Below, one piece after another: positions 9,091 to 18,452 of a stretch of 64,000 nt of DNA. This stretch comes from Chloroherpetonaceae bacterium. GTDB taxonomy: Bacteria; Bacteroidota; Chlorobiia; Chlorobiales; Thermochlorobacteraceae. Where the stretch lies: contig JANWWA010000001.1 in assembly GCA_025056565.1 (NCBI GenBank), positions 93,966 through 157,965 on the forward strand, given 5' to 3'. The notes under the pieces are model-generated. The model made no database searches and was not told where the DNA came from. It worked only from the letters and a program-made list of their open reading frames with translations. How positions within the stretch are numbered: position 1 is the first letter of the stretch; the number at the start of each line of letters is the position of its first letter. A program made the position numbers and the translations under genes.

Positions 9091-10923
9091 TCAAGTTGCA
9101 ACTCGTGCCACTTCTGCAATCTGCTCGGCACGTGCATTTGGCAAGTAGACATACTTGCCACCCAGCATTTCAGCCAGCTTTTTTGCTTCGCCTCTTGAGA
9201 GAAAAGTCATTTGCGTATCGACCACGATGCTTTGAATGTTTTCAGCACGAATGAGTTTAGACAAATCCTCCAGTTCTTTTTGAATCTGCTCTTTGTTGCC
9301 TTGCGCGCTATCGAGTGCCACATTTGCACGCCCATCGGTAATCAGCACCAGCGTGGCTTGCATTTGTCCCTTGGCACGCATTTGTGAGACGGTTTGCCAC
9401 ACTAAGAGCAACGCTGATGCCAATGGCGTGCCGCCGCCCGTCGGCAAGACGTCCAGTTCGCGCTTCGCACGCTCGACGCTCTGTGAAGGCGGCAGCAGCA
9501 CCTCCGCTTTCTTACCACGAAAGGCAATCAGCGAGACTTGATCGCGGTGCACATATGCGTTTTGCAAGAGATGTGCTACCGCTCCCTTAGCTTGCCGCAT
9601 TCGGTTCAGTGCCATTGAACCTGACGCATCGACCGCAAAGACAAAGAGCGTGCCAGCTTTATCTCGAAATCGCTTGACTCGAATGTCATCTTTTTTGATG
9701 ATGAAAGATTTTCTCTGGTCTTCTCGGTGGCGCACGCGTTGCCAAGGTGCCGCAGCTAACATGGTCGGAATGAGCGCCAGCTTTCCTTCACGCAAGTGCC
9801 CGCTCACTGCACGCACATATTTGCCACGACGCATATTTTCTGCCACGCTTCGCTTGCCTGACTTTCCTTTGCGCTGCTGCATTAGAGCAAAGTGTTGCAA
9901 GACATCGGGCAGCTCGGTCTCGACTGTCTCCAAAAGCATTTCTCGAATTTCTTCTGGCGATGGCATTTCGTTTGTGTCAGTTTGCTCGTTGCTCTCCGTG
10001 TTATCGTGACTTTGCGCAGGCTGCGGCGGCTCTTGCATCACTGTCTCAGGGGCTTTTTGTTCAGCTTGCTCCTCTGGCAAGCGCGTGGCGCGTGGCGCCA
10101 AAACCAACTTAGTGGCTAACTTCAAATCATCGTCATCCACTTCACGACAACCTCTTAGCGCTGCACTGGCTGCTGCTGCTTTGGTTGCAAAGACATCGAC
10201 ACGATTACCCTCAATACCTAACTCGACTGCAGCTTGTGCTAAGGCTTCAATTTGTTCATCATACAGCACCACGTCTTTGAGGTCGGCACGTGCAGCTAAA
10301 ATCAATGCCCGCAAAGCGTTTTCTTCTTCTTCAATTTCAGCTTGCTGGTGCGCTCCTTTTACTTCGTGTGCTCGAACACGACGAATGACTTCCGCCCTTG
10401 TCTCCGCTTGGGTCTGTGCTGAAAATGGCACAATCAAGCCGATTCGGTCCAACAGCCCCATTCTCGCATTGCCATCGCTGGGGTCAAATGTGGCAATGAG
10501 CATAAACTTAGCTTCATGCACTGCAGAAAGCCCTTCTCGTTCCAGAAAGACCACTCCACGCGACATCGTTTCAATGAGATAGGCAGCCGTTGTATTGTCG
10601 AGCAAATTCAACGCATCAACATAGAGCACACCGCCGTTCGCTTTGGCAAGTAGCCCTCTTTCTATAACCCGCTTGCCTGTCGCTAGTGCGGCCTCAAGGT
10701 CTAAGCCCCCCAGCAAGCGGTCTTCAGTAACATTGACGGGTAGTTCCACAAAAGGCGTTCCCTCAGGCAAGATTCGACTAAATGCTCTTGCCAACGTTGA
10801 TTTGCCTGAGCCTACTGCTGCTGGAATAGCCACGCCGCCCAATGTCGGGTCAACTGCCAGCAACAGCAAGGCTTGCTTGGCTAAATCCATTCCCACGATT
10901 TCGTTAAATGAAAGTGGTCGCAT
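9091..10923 (-). CDS. bchD: Magnesium chelatase subunit D
   Basis: BchD works with BchI and BchH to insert Mg2+ into protoporphyrin IX, the first committed step of bacteriochlorophyll synthesis. The 610-residue protein has an N-terminal AAA+ domain (1-270), an acidic and Pro/Gln-rich linker (about 283-330) and a C-terminal von Willebrand A domain (about 420-610) with the MIDAS motif DASGS (432-436). The ATPase site is degenerate: the Walker A first glycine is Ala35 (AAVGSGKS, 35-42) and the Walker B acid pair is Asp103-Ala104 (VLYVDALNLL) where BchI has DE. This marks it as the D, not the I, subunit. It heads an operon with trpG/pabA and ptrB, away from bchI and bchH. It is the main evidence that the host is phototrophic. 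Confidence 0.93.
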   Translation of the reverse strand: MRPLSFNEIVGMDLAKQALLLLAVDPTLGGVAIPAAVGSGKSTLARAFSRILPEGTPFVELPVNVTEDRLLGGLDLEAALATGKRVIERGLLAKANGGVLYVDALNLLDNTTAAYLIETMSRGVVFLEREGLSAVHEAKFMLIATFDPSDGNARMGLLDRIGLIVPFSAQTQAETRAEVIRRVRAHEVKGAHQQAEIEEEENALRALILAARADLKDVVLYDEQIEALAQAAVELGIEGNRVDVFATKAAAASAALRGCREVDDDDLKLATKLVLAPRATRLPEEQAEQKAPETVMQEPPQPAQSHDNTESNEQTDTNEMPSPEEIREMLLETVETELPDVLQHFALMQQRKGKSGKRSVAENMRRGKYVRAVSGHLREGKLALIPTMLAAAPWQRVRHREDQRKSFIIKKDDIRVKRFRDKAGTLFVFAVDASGSMALNRMRQAKGAVAHLLQNAYVHRDQVSLIAFRGKKAEVLLPPSQSVERAKRELDVLPTGGGTPLASALLLVWQTVSQMRAKGQMQATLVLITDGRANVALDSAQGNKEQIQKELEDLSKLIRAENIQSIVVDTQMTFLSRGEAKKLAEMLGGKYVYLPNARAEQIAEVARVAT

Positions 10924-11078
10924 TCTTGCTCAGAGTTTTTGCTGTCCAGAGAGATAAGCAGGTTGCACAGATACATGCATAAACGCGCAGCGACTTTGCG
11001 ACATGTTCCTCACATCTTTCTTCTGCCAAGAGAGCCATCAAACAAATGCACACATCTTGTTGTGCAATTTTTCTACCA

Positions 11079-11723
11079 TTATCGCACTGTCGTGTCTTCA
11101 TCTATCGGTCGGTATCCCTTTGGGATTTTGAACGCAGTGGGCGAAAAAGTTCTCTTGGTTACTCTTTTGGCGACTAGCAAAAGCACCTTGCCTTGCTCCT
11201 CAGCTCGCACTTTAAGCGGAAAGCCTGCCACCCCTGCCTTTTTCATCTCGTCAATCATTCTTGGACTTAAGCCAAGCAGCGTTACTGCACTTGCCAGTTT
11301 TGTTAGCTCATCACTGTCTAAAATTTCAGGGGTTGTCCATAACTCTATGGTGCGCAGTTTGGTTTTGAGTGTAAAGTGTTGGCAGCGATAGCCGAGTAGC
11401 GTTTCCTCGCCGTGCTTGTCTAAGGTATAGTTTTCAAACCGACCCAGCGTCTCACTTAGCCTTCTTGACTCAGCCAGTCCTACAATGTTGTAGGTCTTGC
11501 CGTAAGTGTTGAGCTTGTAAGCGGCACTGTCTTGCTTAGGAATAAGAAATTCGAAGGCTTGATTTTTGCCATCAAAGATGGCTTTGGCACCATATCGTGA
11601 GAGCATTATGACCAGATGACCATCTTTTACCTCAGGCGAGGCCACCGAAAAAAGAATCGCGCCTTCAAAAGGTTTTGGTGCAAAGGTCAGCAGTGCGAAG
11701 AAAATAATGTATATCATTTGCAC
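11079..11723 (-). CDS. DUF4412-like exported protein
   Basis: A 214-residue protein of unknown function. It has a signal peptide (MQMIYIIFFALLTFAPKPFEGA) and the features of the DUF4412 family: beta-rich, with a central LGYRCQHFTLKTKLRTIELWTTPEI segment followed by a helical region and a KVTKRTFSPTAFKIPKGY ending. Proteins of this type are periplasmic or outer-membrane associated in Bacteroidetes/Chlorobi. It starts 12 bp after the MlaE-like permease on the same strand, so the two are probably co-transcribed and it may help in lipid transport. That role is inferred only from position. Confidence 0.6.
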   Translation of the reverse strand: MQMIYIIFFALLTFAPKPFEGAILFSVASPEVKDGHLVIMLSRYGAKAIFDGKNQAFEFLIPKQDSAAYKLNTYGKTYNIVGLAESRRLSETLGRFENYTLDKHGEETLLGYRCQHFTLKTKLRTIELWTTPEILDSDELTKLASAVTLLGLSPRMIDEMKKAGVAGFPLKVRAEEQGKVLLLVAKRVTKRTFSPTAFKIPKGYRPIDEDTTVR

Positions 11724-11735
11724 ACGGTTATAGCG

Positions 11736-12476
11736 CTAAAAGAGAAAGAGCCAAAGAAAATAATCACCGATGAGAATGGTTGCAGAGGAGACGACGAAAC
11801 TGCGAATGGTTGCCATACCCACGCCCTCAGCCCCCCCATCGGTGCGAAAGCCAATGTGGCAGCCGATAGCAGAGGTCATCAAGCCGAAAATCGCTGCTTT
11901 GAGCAATGCCCCTGAGACGTCTTCGAGGTAGAAAAAATTTTTGAGCGAATCGAAAAAGCCCGATGCGGTTAGTCCCAGAAATGATGAGGAGACTACAAAC
12001 GCGCCTGCAATGGCCACAAGGTTAGCAAAGATGACCAGAATTGGCATCATTAGCGTGGTTGCCAAAATTCGCGGCATCGCAAGGTACCTTACAGGGTTAA
12101 TCGCCATTGTTTCCAGCGCATCAATTTGTTCTGTTACCTTCATGGTTCCTATCTCCGCTGCGATCGATGCACCGACCCGACCCGCAATAATGATACCCGT
12201 TAGCACAGGGCCCAGTTCAATAATAATCACTCGCGACGTGATACCGCCTACCAGACTCATTGGCGCAAGACCTTTCATCTGGTATGCGGCTTGCCAAGCA
12301 GCAATTGCACCGGTGAAAATAGAGACCAACACCACCAGTGGCAGCGAATCGACACCGATATGTGCCATCTGCGTAATAAGTAGCTGGCGGTCTTTCCAAA
12401 GGCGCGGTAGGGATTTGAGTACGCCGCCAAATAAAATTGCAAGCTCGCCAATCTCCGTAAAAAAGTTTACCACCAT
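11736..12476 (-). CDS. mlaE: MlaE-family ABC transporter permease
   Basis: The inner-membrane permease of an Mla/MCE-type ABC system that moves phospholipids between inner and outer membrane. The 246 residues have an amphipathic N-terminal helix and five hydrophobic segments. The family signature is present: LPLVVLVSIFTGAIAAWQAAYQ, then ELGPVLTGIIIAGRVGASIAAEIGTMKVTEQIDALETM and NPVRYLAMPR. The usual partners MlaF (ATPase) and MlaD (MCE protein) are not adjacent, so they must be elsewhere. The gene overlaps nothing and is followed after 12 bp by the DUF4412-like gene. Confidence 0.9.
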   Translation of the reverse strand: MVVNFFTEIGELAILFGGVLKSLPRLWKDRQLLITQMAHIGVDSLPLVVLVSIFTGAIAAWQAAYQMKGLAPMSLVGGITSRVIIIELGPVLTGIIIAGRVGASIAAEIGTMKVTEQIDALETMAINPVRYLAMPRILATTLMMPILVIFANLVAIAGAFVVSSSFLGLTASGFFDSLKNFFYLEDVSGALLKAAIFGLMTSAIGCHIGFRTDGGAEGVGMATIRSFVVSSATILIGDYFLWLFLF

Positions 12477-12639
12477 ACGGACACCGCTGCTCTACGAATC
12501 TGGCTATAGACTATCGCTCTCTGCGATAACTTAGGCAGTTTGGTTTCTTTTCTTTTCAACTATTAGAGCTTGCACTGTTTTCTTAACACACCTTTGCCAT
12601 ACAGTGGCTCGCAGCGCGACTGATGCCACAAGCCATCAC

Positions 12640-12661
12640 AGCGATGTTTTTTTTCATCGCT
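12640..12661. repeat. Short palindrome with an eight-T loop
   Basis: AGCGATG (12640-12646) and CATCGCT (12655-12661) flank a run of eight T. It lies 20 bp past the end of the SPFH gene. It is not a canonical terminator because the T run is in the loop and not after the stem. Confidence 0.4.
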
Positions 12662-12681
12662 CAATGATTTTGTTAATGCTC

Positions 12682-13656
12682 TTATGCCTTCGGTTTCGTT
12701 TGCACAGAGGGCATAAAGACCGTTGGCTGACTGCTGCCATCTGCGTGCAAATTGCCGCTTAGCGCCATCAATTGCTGCAAGGTGCGTGTCATACCTTCTA
12801 CTGAGCCATCGAGGAAGATGACATTTCCCTTACCATTTTCAGCAAAGTTTTTGATGGCTTCTGTCCACATTGAGAAGAGAATAAATGATGCATCAAGGTT
12901 TGCCGCTTCCATTTCTTTGGCGGCATTTTTCATACCGCGTGCCACTTCTTCTCGGAAGAGCGCAATGCCTTGACCGCGTAGCTGTGCGGCTTGCCGTTCC
13001 GCCTCTGCTGCAATTTTAATTGCATTGCCTTCTGCTTCGGCTTGCTTTGTTTTGGTGATAAGTAGCGCCTGACCTTCGTTCTCCGCTGCAGCCTTAAGAT
13101 TTTTAGATGCTACCACTTGCGACATTGAGCGCATAATTGCCTCATCGAAGGTGATGTCATTGATTTGCAAGTCAATCAAGTGGTAGCCCCACGATTCCAG
13201 TGTTTGGTCGACCTGTTCTTTGACATATTGCACAATTTCAGAACGCAAGCCCAAAATTTCTGCCTGTCGTTTTTTTGCCACAAAGCCTCGCACTGTGCCT
13301 TCTACGGTGCGTACCAAAGCTTGCATAAAGTTTTGCTCATTGATAAACTTGAATGCCACGTTTTTAATTGTTTCCTCTTCTTGGTTGAGTACTGAGTAGA
13401 CCAAGAGCGATTTGAAATTCACATTTGCTTGATCTTCCGTAATCGCTTGAAATTCCAGCTCTGCTGAGCGATTTTGAACGGAGATGCGCATTTCAACTTT
13501 CTCGAGAATCGGCAACTTGAAGTTCAAGCCGGGGCGCATCACGCGCTTATACTGACCAAACTGTGTTACAACCGCTACCGTGCCTTGCTTGACCGTCACA
13601 AAGCATTGTAACAGAAGCAGTGCCAGAAGAACGAGGAGAACGATACCAACTGTCAT
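12682..13656 (-). CDS. SPFH/Band 7 (stomatin-like) membrane protein
   Basis: A 324-residue SPFH protein with one N-terminal membrane anchor (residues 2-20, VGIVLLVLLALLLLQCFVTV), followed by the SPFH domain (KQGTVAVVTQFGQYKRVMRPGLNFKLPILEKVE). A long Ala/Glu-rich coiled coil (about 180-250) and a C-terminal segment come next. Such proteins form large oligomeric membrane microdomains and act with membrane proteases or in respiratory-complex quality control. It resembles QmcA/stomatin more than HflK/HflC. No NfeD or FtsH partner is adjacent. It follows the DUF2752 gene by 13 bp. Confidence 0.88.
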   Translation of the reverse strand: MTVGIVLLVLLALLLLQCFVTVKQGTVAVVTQFGQYKRVMRPGLNFKLPILEKVEMRISVQNRSAELEFQAITEDQANVNFKSLLVYSVLNQEEETIKNVAFKFINEQNFMQALVRTVEGTVRGFVAKKRQAEILGLRSEIVQYVKEQVDQTLESWGYHLIDLQINDITFDEAIMRSMSQVVASKNLKAAAENEGQALLITKTKQAEAEGNAIKIAAEAERQAAQLRGQGIALFREEVARGMKNAAKEMEAANLDASFILFSMWTEAIKNFAENGKGNVIFLDGSVEGMTRTLQQLMALSGNLHADGSSQPTVFMPSVQTKPKA

Positions 13657-13669
13657 AGCTACTATTTCC

Positions 13670-14119
13670 TCAGTTTGGTGTTAAGAAAACATTGCAAAGT
13701 AAAGAAAAACCAGTCCAAGCCAAAAGGGCAGCATGCACCAGTAGGTCGAGCGTTATCCAGCGCTTCAGGCAGAGCGTTCTCATTAAGCCTGCAAGCAGGG
13801 CAGTGCGCCACACTATTTCCACAATGCAGAGCAGAAAAAGAGGTAAGCTCATTGCATTAAGCCGCTTAGCGCGCATGAAGTTACCAGCGGTGAGCTGCTG
13901 CCAGTCGCGTGTGATGCCACAGAAAGGACACGGCTTCCCTGTTCGCGCCTGATACCAGCAGGTCGAGAGGGCTGGGAACACTTTTGCAAGCTGAGGCGAA
14001 AGCAGCGGGAAACATAGTCCATACACGCACAGCAGCAGCAAGACCCAGTTTACCACACGAACCCCCTCGTAGAGGGTGCTGGGTGATGATAGCGTGCTTT
14101 CAGCTAATTGAGCTCGCAT
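13670..14119 (-). CDS. DUF2752 membrane protein
   Basis: A 149-residue protein with the DUF2752 signature CPFCGITRDW next to a conserved Pro-rich stretch (residues about 63-75), plus hydrophobic segments near 25-45, 90-110 and 125-145. The family is widespread, membrane-bound and of unknown function; the paired cysteines could bind metal or form a redox site. It lies 19 bp downstream of the pseudokinase and 13 bp upstream of the SPFH gene, so all three may share a transcript. Confidence 0.75.
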   Translation of the reverse strand: MRAQLAESTLSSPSTLYEGVRVVNWVLLLLCVYGLCFPLLSPQLAKVFPALSTCWYQARTGKPCPFCGITRDWQQLTAGNFMRAKRLNAMSLPLFLLCIVEIVWRTALLAGLMRTLCLKRWITLDLLVHAALLAWTGFSLLCNVFLTPN

Positions 14120-14138
14120 ATTTTCTGGTCGTGCCCCT

Positions 14139-15803
14139 TCAGTCTGATAGCGTTGCTTGCACAGTACTGAGCAGCGTTTTCAGATTAAATGGTTTCAGTA
14201 AAAAGCTTGCCACGCCTTTTTCTAACATTTGGCTTTGCCGTGTTGGCTCAACAGTTCCAGAAGTAATCAAAATCGGCACATTAGGTGCAACACGGTGCAC
14301 CAAGCAAAAGAGTTCTTCGCCGCTGATTTCTGGCAGGCTCAGGTCGAAGATGCACAAACTGACATCATAGTTTATCGATTCCAAGAGCTGCAGCGCCTCT
14401 TTGCTGCTTTGCGCTGTTAAGGTCTGATAACCTGCGGCATTCAGGGCACGACTTAACACCTCGCACAAATGTGCTTCATCATCGACTACCAAAATCTTTT
14501 TGCTACAAGATAGTGCCTGACGCGATGGTGTTTGCAGAGAAGCTGGTCGATTTGCAACCGCTGCCTCATGTGCTCGACTTGCTCCCGCCCTCTTGTCTCT
14601 GGCTTGCGGCAGCAATACTGCGAAGGCTAAATGAGACTCTGCTTCTCTTTGGATTCCAATTGCACCGTGATGCAGCGCCACAATGTGATATGCCAGCAGT
14701 AATTTGATGCTTACCTCTTCTTGTGCAGCAAACTCCAAGATTTTTAGGGGCTGGATAGGCACACTAAGCCACTCCGCAGCACTACTGATGCGCAATAGGC
14801 TATAACGCTGTCCTTCTGGCTTTGGCAATAGCTCACGCAGCAAATCCATAGATGGCTCTGCCACCTCAATCGTAATCTTACTGCAAGCAGGCAGCACACT
14901 TTTGATGAGGGCAACAAGATTGAGAATTAGCTGACATATTAGCCTTGCGTCTGCATAAACTTTTTCCGACTCGGCATCGAGCGTAAGTTTAAACGAGAGA
15001 TAATTTGCCAGACTTGATGTGAGGAGCTGACGCGCTTCTTCCACTGCTGACCACAGCGATACAGACGATAGCTGCATTTGCATTGGACGCGTAAAGTCCA
15101 AAATAGACTGCGTTAGCTTGCGCCCGTGTGCAATCGCTTGCTCAAACGCTTGACACTCCGCTTCCAGTGCATCTACGCGCCTATTCACTTGCAGGGCTGA
15201 AAACGCATTTTCCAGTGTATCAAACACCATGTTGAAATTGTAAGCGACGGCGCTTGCCAGCACAGGTATGGTGTTACAGGCTTCTGCTATCTGGTTGCTG
15301 GGAGTGTTTTGCTCCCGCGCTTTCCCTACAATAGCGATAGCGCGCTGACCACCATAGTCTATGCATCTGCCTGAAAGCTCTACTTGAGCGTACCCTCCTT
15401 CCGATTGGCGCAACCGCACCACAATTGAAGCTGGTGCAGGGCTATCTACGGGTGCATAACAAGCTTGAATAAACTGCCTGACCATATCTTGCTCACACTC
15501 GTGCACAAATGCACAGAGTGGCTTGCCAATCACCTGAGACGCCTCTGCCTTGCCCAACAGGGCAGCGCCTGCTGGATTGCAAAACTGAATGTCTGCTTCG
15601 GTATGCACAAATAAAGGGAGATTCAGACCGAGGATGATTGACTTGTAGCTTGCTTCACTTTTTGAAAGTGTCTGCAGCGTTTGCTCGAGTAGCTGCGTTT
15701 TTTTCTCACTGGACTGAAGCAGTAGGTAGCCTAGCGCCCCCACTAAAATGAGGAACACAACAAGGCCTGTTAGCATCAATATCTGAAGCTCGCTATGCGT
15801 CAT
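14139..15803 (-). CDS. Hybrid pseudo-histidine kinase: membrane anchor, PAS, inactive kinase core, intact receiver
   Basis: A 554-residue protein. Residues 8-28 are a membrane segment, about 48-165 a PAS domain, about 180-400 a kinase-like core and 436-554 a receiver. The core aligns with the active kinase encoded at 18574-20160, but the phospho-accepting His is Tyr188 (SAVAYNFNM against SGMAHNYNN), the N-box Asn is Leu299 (NLVALIKS against NLFLNALE), and the G1 DNGIG is replaced by SAAEW. It should neither bind ATP normally nor autophosphorylate. The receiver keeps all key residues: Asp441/Asp442, acceptor Asp487, Thr514/Ser515 and Lys537. It probably acts as a scaffold or as a receiver phosphorylated by another kinase, such as the one nearby. 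Confidence 0.85.
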   Translation of the reverse strand: MTHSELQILMLTGLVVFLILVGALGYLLLQSSEKKTQLLEQTLQTLSKSEASYKSIILGLNLPLFVHTEADIQFCNPAGAALLGKAEASQVIGKPLCAFVHECEQDMVRQFIQACYAPVDSPAPASIVVRLRQSEGGYAQVELSGRCIDYGGQRAIAIVGKAREQNTPSNQIAEACNTIPVLASAVAYNFNMVFDTLENAFSALQVNRRVDALEAECQAFEQAIAHGRKLTQSILDFTRPMQMQLSSVSLWSAVEEARQLLTSSLANYLSFKLTLDAESEKVYADARLICQLILNLVALIKSVLPACSKITIEVAEPSMDLLRELLPKPEGQRYSLLRISSAAEWLSVPIQPLKILEFAAQEEVSIKLLLAYHIVALHHGAIGIQREAESHLAFAVLLPQARDKRAGASRAHEAAVANRPASLQTPSRQALSCSKKILVVDDEAHLCEVLSRALNAAGYQTLTAQSSKEALQLLESINYDVSLCIFDLSLPEISGEELFCLVHRVAPNVPILITSGTVEPTRQSQMLEKGVASFLLKPFNLKTLLSTVQATLSD

Positions 15804-15834
15804 TGTGCTCAGTCTCTGCAGCGGCTTAAAGTTT

Positions 15835-17979
15835 TTACGGCGCTCTTAATTCACTTGGCGCGATAGGTAGTTTGCGAATGCGCTTACCTGTGGCGGCAAA
15901 AATTGCGTTACAGACAGCGGGAATCGCGGGTGGCAAGCCCGGTTCTCCTGTGCCAGTTGGCGCTTCAGTGCTCGGCACAAAGTGCACTTCGACCTTTGGG
16001 GCTTCATCGATACGCATTGAATCGTAATCGTTGAAATTAGCTTGCTCCACGCGCCCATTCTTAATCGTGATGGCACGCTTGAAGACGCAAGAAAGTCCAT
16101 CAATCACACCGCCTTCCATTTGTGCTGCAGCCGAGAGTGGGTTCACCACTAATCCACAATCAATTGCCACGACTACACGGTGAACTTTCACGTGCCCTGT
16201 TTTCCTATCAACAGACACTTCTGCCACCTCTGCTACGGCACTTCGGAACGACTCGTGGCATGCAATCCCACGAAAGACCCCTTCAGGCAAAGGTTTTCCC
16301 CAGCCTGACTTTTCTGCTACCAGCTCTAAGGCACGTTTAAGACGGCGATTTTCAAGCAAGCTATGGCGAAACTCCAATGGGTCTTTGCCGGCCAAGTAAG
16401 CCAGTTCATCAATAAAGCATTCGGTAATAAAGGCATTTTGCGAACTTCCCACTGAGCGCCATGCTCCTGTTGGCACGCCCGGATTATGCATCACCCACTC
16501 TACATGCAAGTTTGGAATGCGATAAGGTAGATTTTGCGCCCCCTCTACTGCCGCACTTTCCACTTTATCCTTTGGGTGAGTTGCGTTGAGTGCATCGCCA
16601 ACAATCTTGTGCGTCCAAGCTAAAATCTCGCCCTTGTCATCAAGTGCTGCACTGAGCACATTATAGGTTGAAGGGCGGTATAAATCATGCTGAATATCGT
16701 CTTCTCGTGACCAAATGACCTTTACTGGCGCCTTAATAGCATTTGAAATCTCGATCGCATCAGCCACATAGTCTGGGTAGAGCTTGCGTCCGAATCCGCC
16801 ACCCAGAAAAGTGGTATGCACGATAATTTTCTCTTTCGGTAACCCTGTCAGTTCCGCTGCCAAACTCTGCACGCGGTCTGGCACTTGCGTGGATGCCCAA
16901 ATTTCGCACCGGTGGCTTTCAACGCTGGCAACAGCAGCGGGTGGCTCCATCGGCGTATGTGCCAGATAGGGAACTTCATAGACGACATTTACCAGCCGTT
17001 TTGTGGCGCGCTCAAGAATGGCTTTTGCATCACCCACTGATTTTGCCACTGCCCCTGCCGTCTTTGCTAACTGCTCTCGCTCTTTGCGAATGGTCTCGCT
17101 GCTTTGCTTTGCAAAGCTAGACTCTTCCCACTTGATTTTGAGCTTTTCTCTTGCCTGCATCGCATTCCAATACCCATCTGCCACCACCGCCACACCGGAC
17201 GAAATTTGCACAATGTGCTTTACGCCAGCCGCCTGACGCGCCAACTTGTCATCAACGCTTTTGACTTTGCTACCAAAAACAGGTGGGCGCACCACGACCG
17301 CCACCAACATATTTGGCACTTTCACATCAATGCCGAAAATGGCTTTACCCGTTATCTTTTCTTGGTGGTCTAAGCGACGAGTGGGTTTTCCAATCAGCTT
17401 AAAGTCGGTAGGAGATTTCAGCGTTGGATTCTGTGGTGGCGCAAGGGTAGCGGCTATCGGCACTAATTCACCATAGCTCATTTTTTTGCCGCTGGTGTGA
17501 AGTACGAATCCCTGCTCTGTGCGACACTCACGCTCAGGCACTTTCATTGCTTTGGCTGCAGCAGCAAGGAGCATTTCTCGTGCCGCTGCACCTGCTTTGC
17601 GAAGTGTTTCCCAATTTGTGCGCACGCTCGCACTGCCTCCTGTGCCCATTCGCCCGTATTTCTCGTGGGCATCAGCCTGCTGCACACGCACCTTTGTCCA
17701 GTCCGCATCTAACTCTTCTGCCACAATCATCGGTAGCGCCGTATGCACACCCTGCCCCATCTCCACTTTGCCAATCGTTACAGTAATCGTTCCATCTTGC
17801 TCAATTCGAAGCCACGCATTTGGCTCGAAGCTGCTCTGGTCAGATGTCTCCGCAAAAATCTGGTGTTTGTCATCTGGCAAGAGATGAAAGCCCAACACCA
17901 GACCCGCTCCAGCTGCGGACAGCACTTTTAGCACTGTGCGTCTTGAGACGCCGGTCGGGTTCAGCTCTTTGGCATTCAT
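15835..17979 (-). CDS. iorB: Isoquinoline 1-oxidoreductase-type molybdenum hydroxylase, large subunit
   Basis: The molybdopterin-binding large subunit of a xanthine oxidase-family enzyme that hydroxylates aldehydes or N-heterocycles. The 714 residues begin with a Tat signal (SRRTVLKVLSAAGAGLVLGF), as in IorB-type periplasmic enzymes. Typical segments follow: GQGVHTALPMIVAEELDADW, FLGGGFGRKLYPDYV, PTGAWRSVGSSQNAFITECF, and the C-terminal GTGEPGLPPAIPAVCNAIFAATGKRIRKLPI with the conserved active-site Glu in GEPG. It follows the 2Fe-2S subunit with a 4-base ATGA overlap and has a GGAGG ribosome-binding site. No FAD subunit is present, which fits the Ior subfamily using cytochrome or quinone acceptors. 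The substrate is unknown. Confidence 0.9.
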   Translation of the reverse strand: MNAKELNPTGVSRRTVLKVLSAAGAGLVLGFHLLPDDKHQIFAETSDQSSFEPNAWLRIEQDGTITVTIGKVEMGQGVHTALPMIVAEELDADWTKVRVQQADAHEKYGRMGTGGSASVRTNWETLRKAGAAAREMLLAAAAKAMKVPERECRTEQGFVLHTSGKKMSYGELVPIAATLAPPQNPTLKSPTDFKLIGKPTRRLDHQEKITGKAIFGIDVKVPNMLVAVVVRPPVFGSKVKSVDDKLARQAAGVKHIVQISSGVAVVADGYWNAMQAREKLKIKWEESSFAKQSSETIRKEREQLAKTAGAVAKSVGDAKAILERATKRLVNVVYEVPYLAHTPMEPPAAVASVESHRCEIWASTQVPDRVQSLAAELTGLPKEKIIVHTTFLGGGFGRKLYPDYVADAIEISNAIKAPVKVIWSREDDIQHDLYRPSTYNVLSAALDDKGEILAWTHKIVGDALNATHPKDKVESAAVEGAQNLPYRIPNLHVEWVMHNPGVPTGAWRSVGSSQNAFITECFIDELAYLAGKDPLEFRHSLLENRRLKRALELVAEKSGWGKPLPEGVFRGIACHESFRSAVAEVAEVSVDRKTGHVKVHRVVVAIDCGLVVNPLSAAAQMEGGVIDGLSCVFKRAITIKNGRVEQANFNDYDSMRIDEAPKVEVHFVPSTEAPTGTGEPGLPPAIPAVCNAIFAATGKRIRKLPIAPSELRAP

Positions 17980-18452
17980 TTCAGTCCTCCTTTCTGGTGC
18001 AGCCGTGCGGCTCGATGAATGGCTGCGCGAATGCGTTGATATGTGCCGCAGCGGCAGAGCACGCCACTCATTGCCTCGTCAATATCTTGGTCGGTGGGAA
18101 TTGGTTTTTCATTTAGCAGCCCTGCTGCGGTCATAATTTGCCCGGGCTGGCAGTATCCGCACTGTGCCACATCTTCTTCAATCCATGCCTGCTGCAATGC
18201 TGTCAGCCCTGATTCAGCCAGTCCTTCAATCGTGGTAATGCGTTTGCCTGCGACCATTTCAACAGGGCGTGAGCAGGACTTTGCTGCCTCTCCCTCAATT
18301 AGCACGGTGCATGCCCCACAGTAACCTTTGCCGCAGCCGTATTTTGTGCCTGTTAGCCCTAATACATCACGCAGCACCCAGAGCAGCGGCATATCTGGGT
18401 CCAATTTCAAAGTATAAGATTGACGATTAACTGTTAGCGTAAATGATTTCAT
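17976..18452 (-). CDS. iorA: Isoquinoline 1-oxidoreductase-type 2Fe-2S subunit
   Basis: The small electron-transfer subunit of the same molybdenum hydroxylase. From the ATG at 18452 it is 158 residues. Four cysteines of a plant-type ferredoxin domain (Cys40, 45, 48, 60 in YGCGKGYCGAC) bind one 2Fe-2S cluster. Four more in the C-terminal helical domain (Cys98, 101, 133, 135 in QCGYCQPGQ and CRCG) bind the second. An upstream in-frame ATG at 18506 would add a hydrophobic 18-residue extension, but the conserved family N-terminus is MKSFTLTVN. The protein lacks its own signal and is probably exported together with the Tat-carrying large subunit. Confidence 0.92.
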   Translation of the reverse strand: MKSFTLTVNRQSYTLKLDPDMPLLWVLRDVLGLTGTKYGCGKGYCGACTVLIEGEAAKSCSRPVEMVAGKRITTIEGLAESGLTALQQAWIEEDVAQCGYCQPGQIMTAAGLLNEKPIPTDQDIDEAMSGVLCRCGTYQRIRAAIHRAARLHQKGGLK

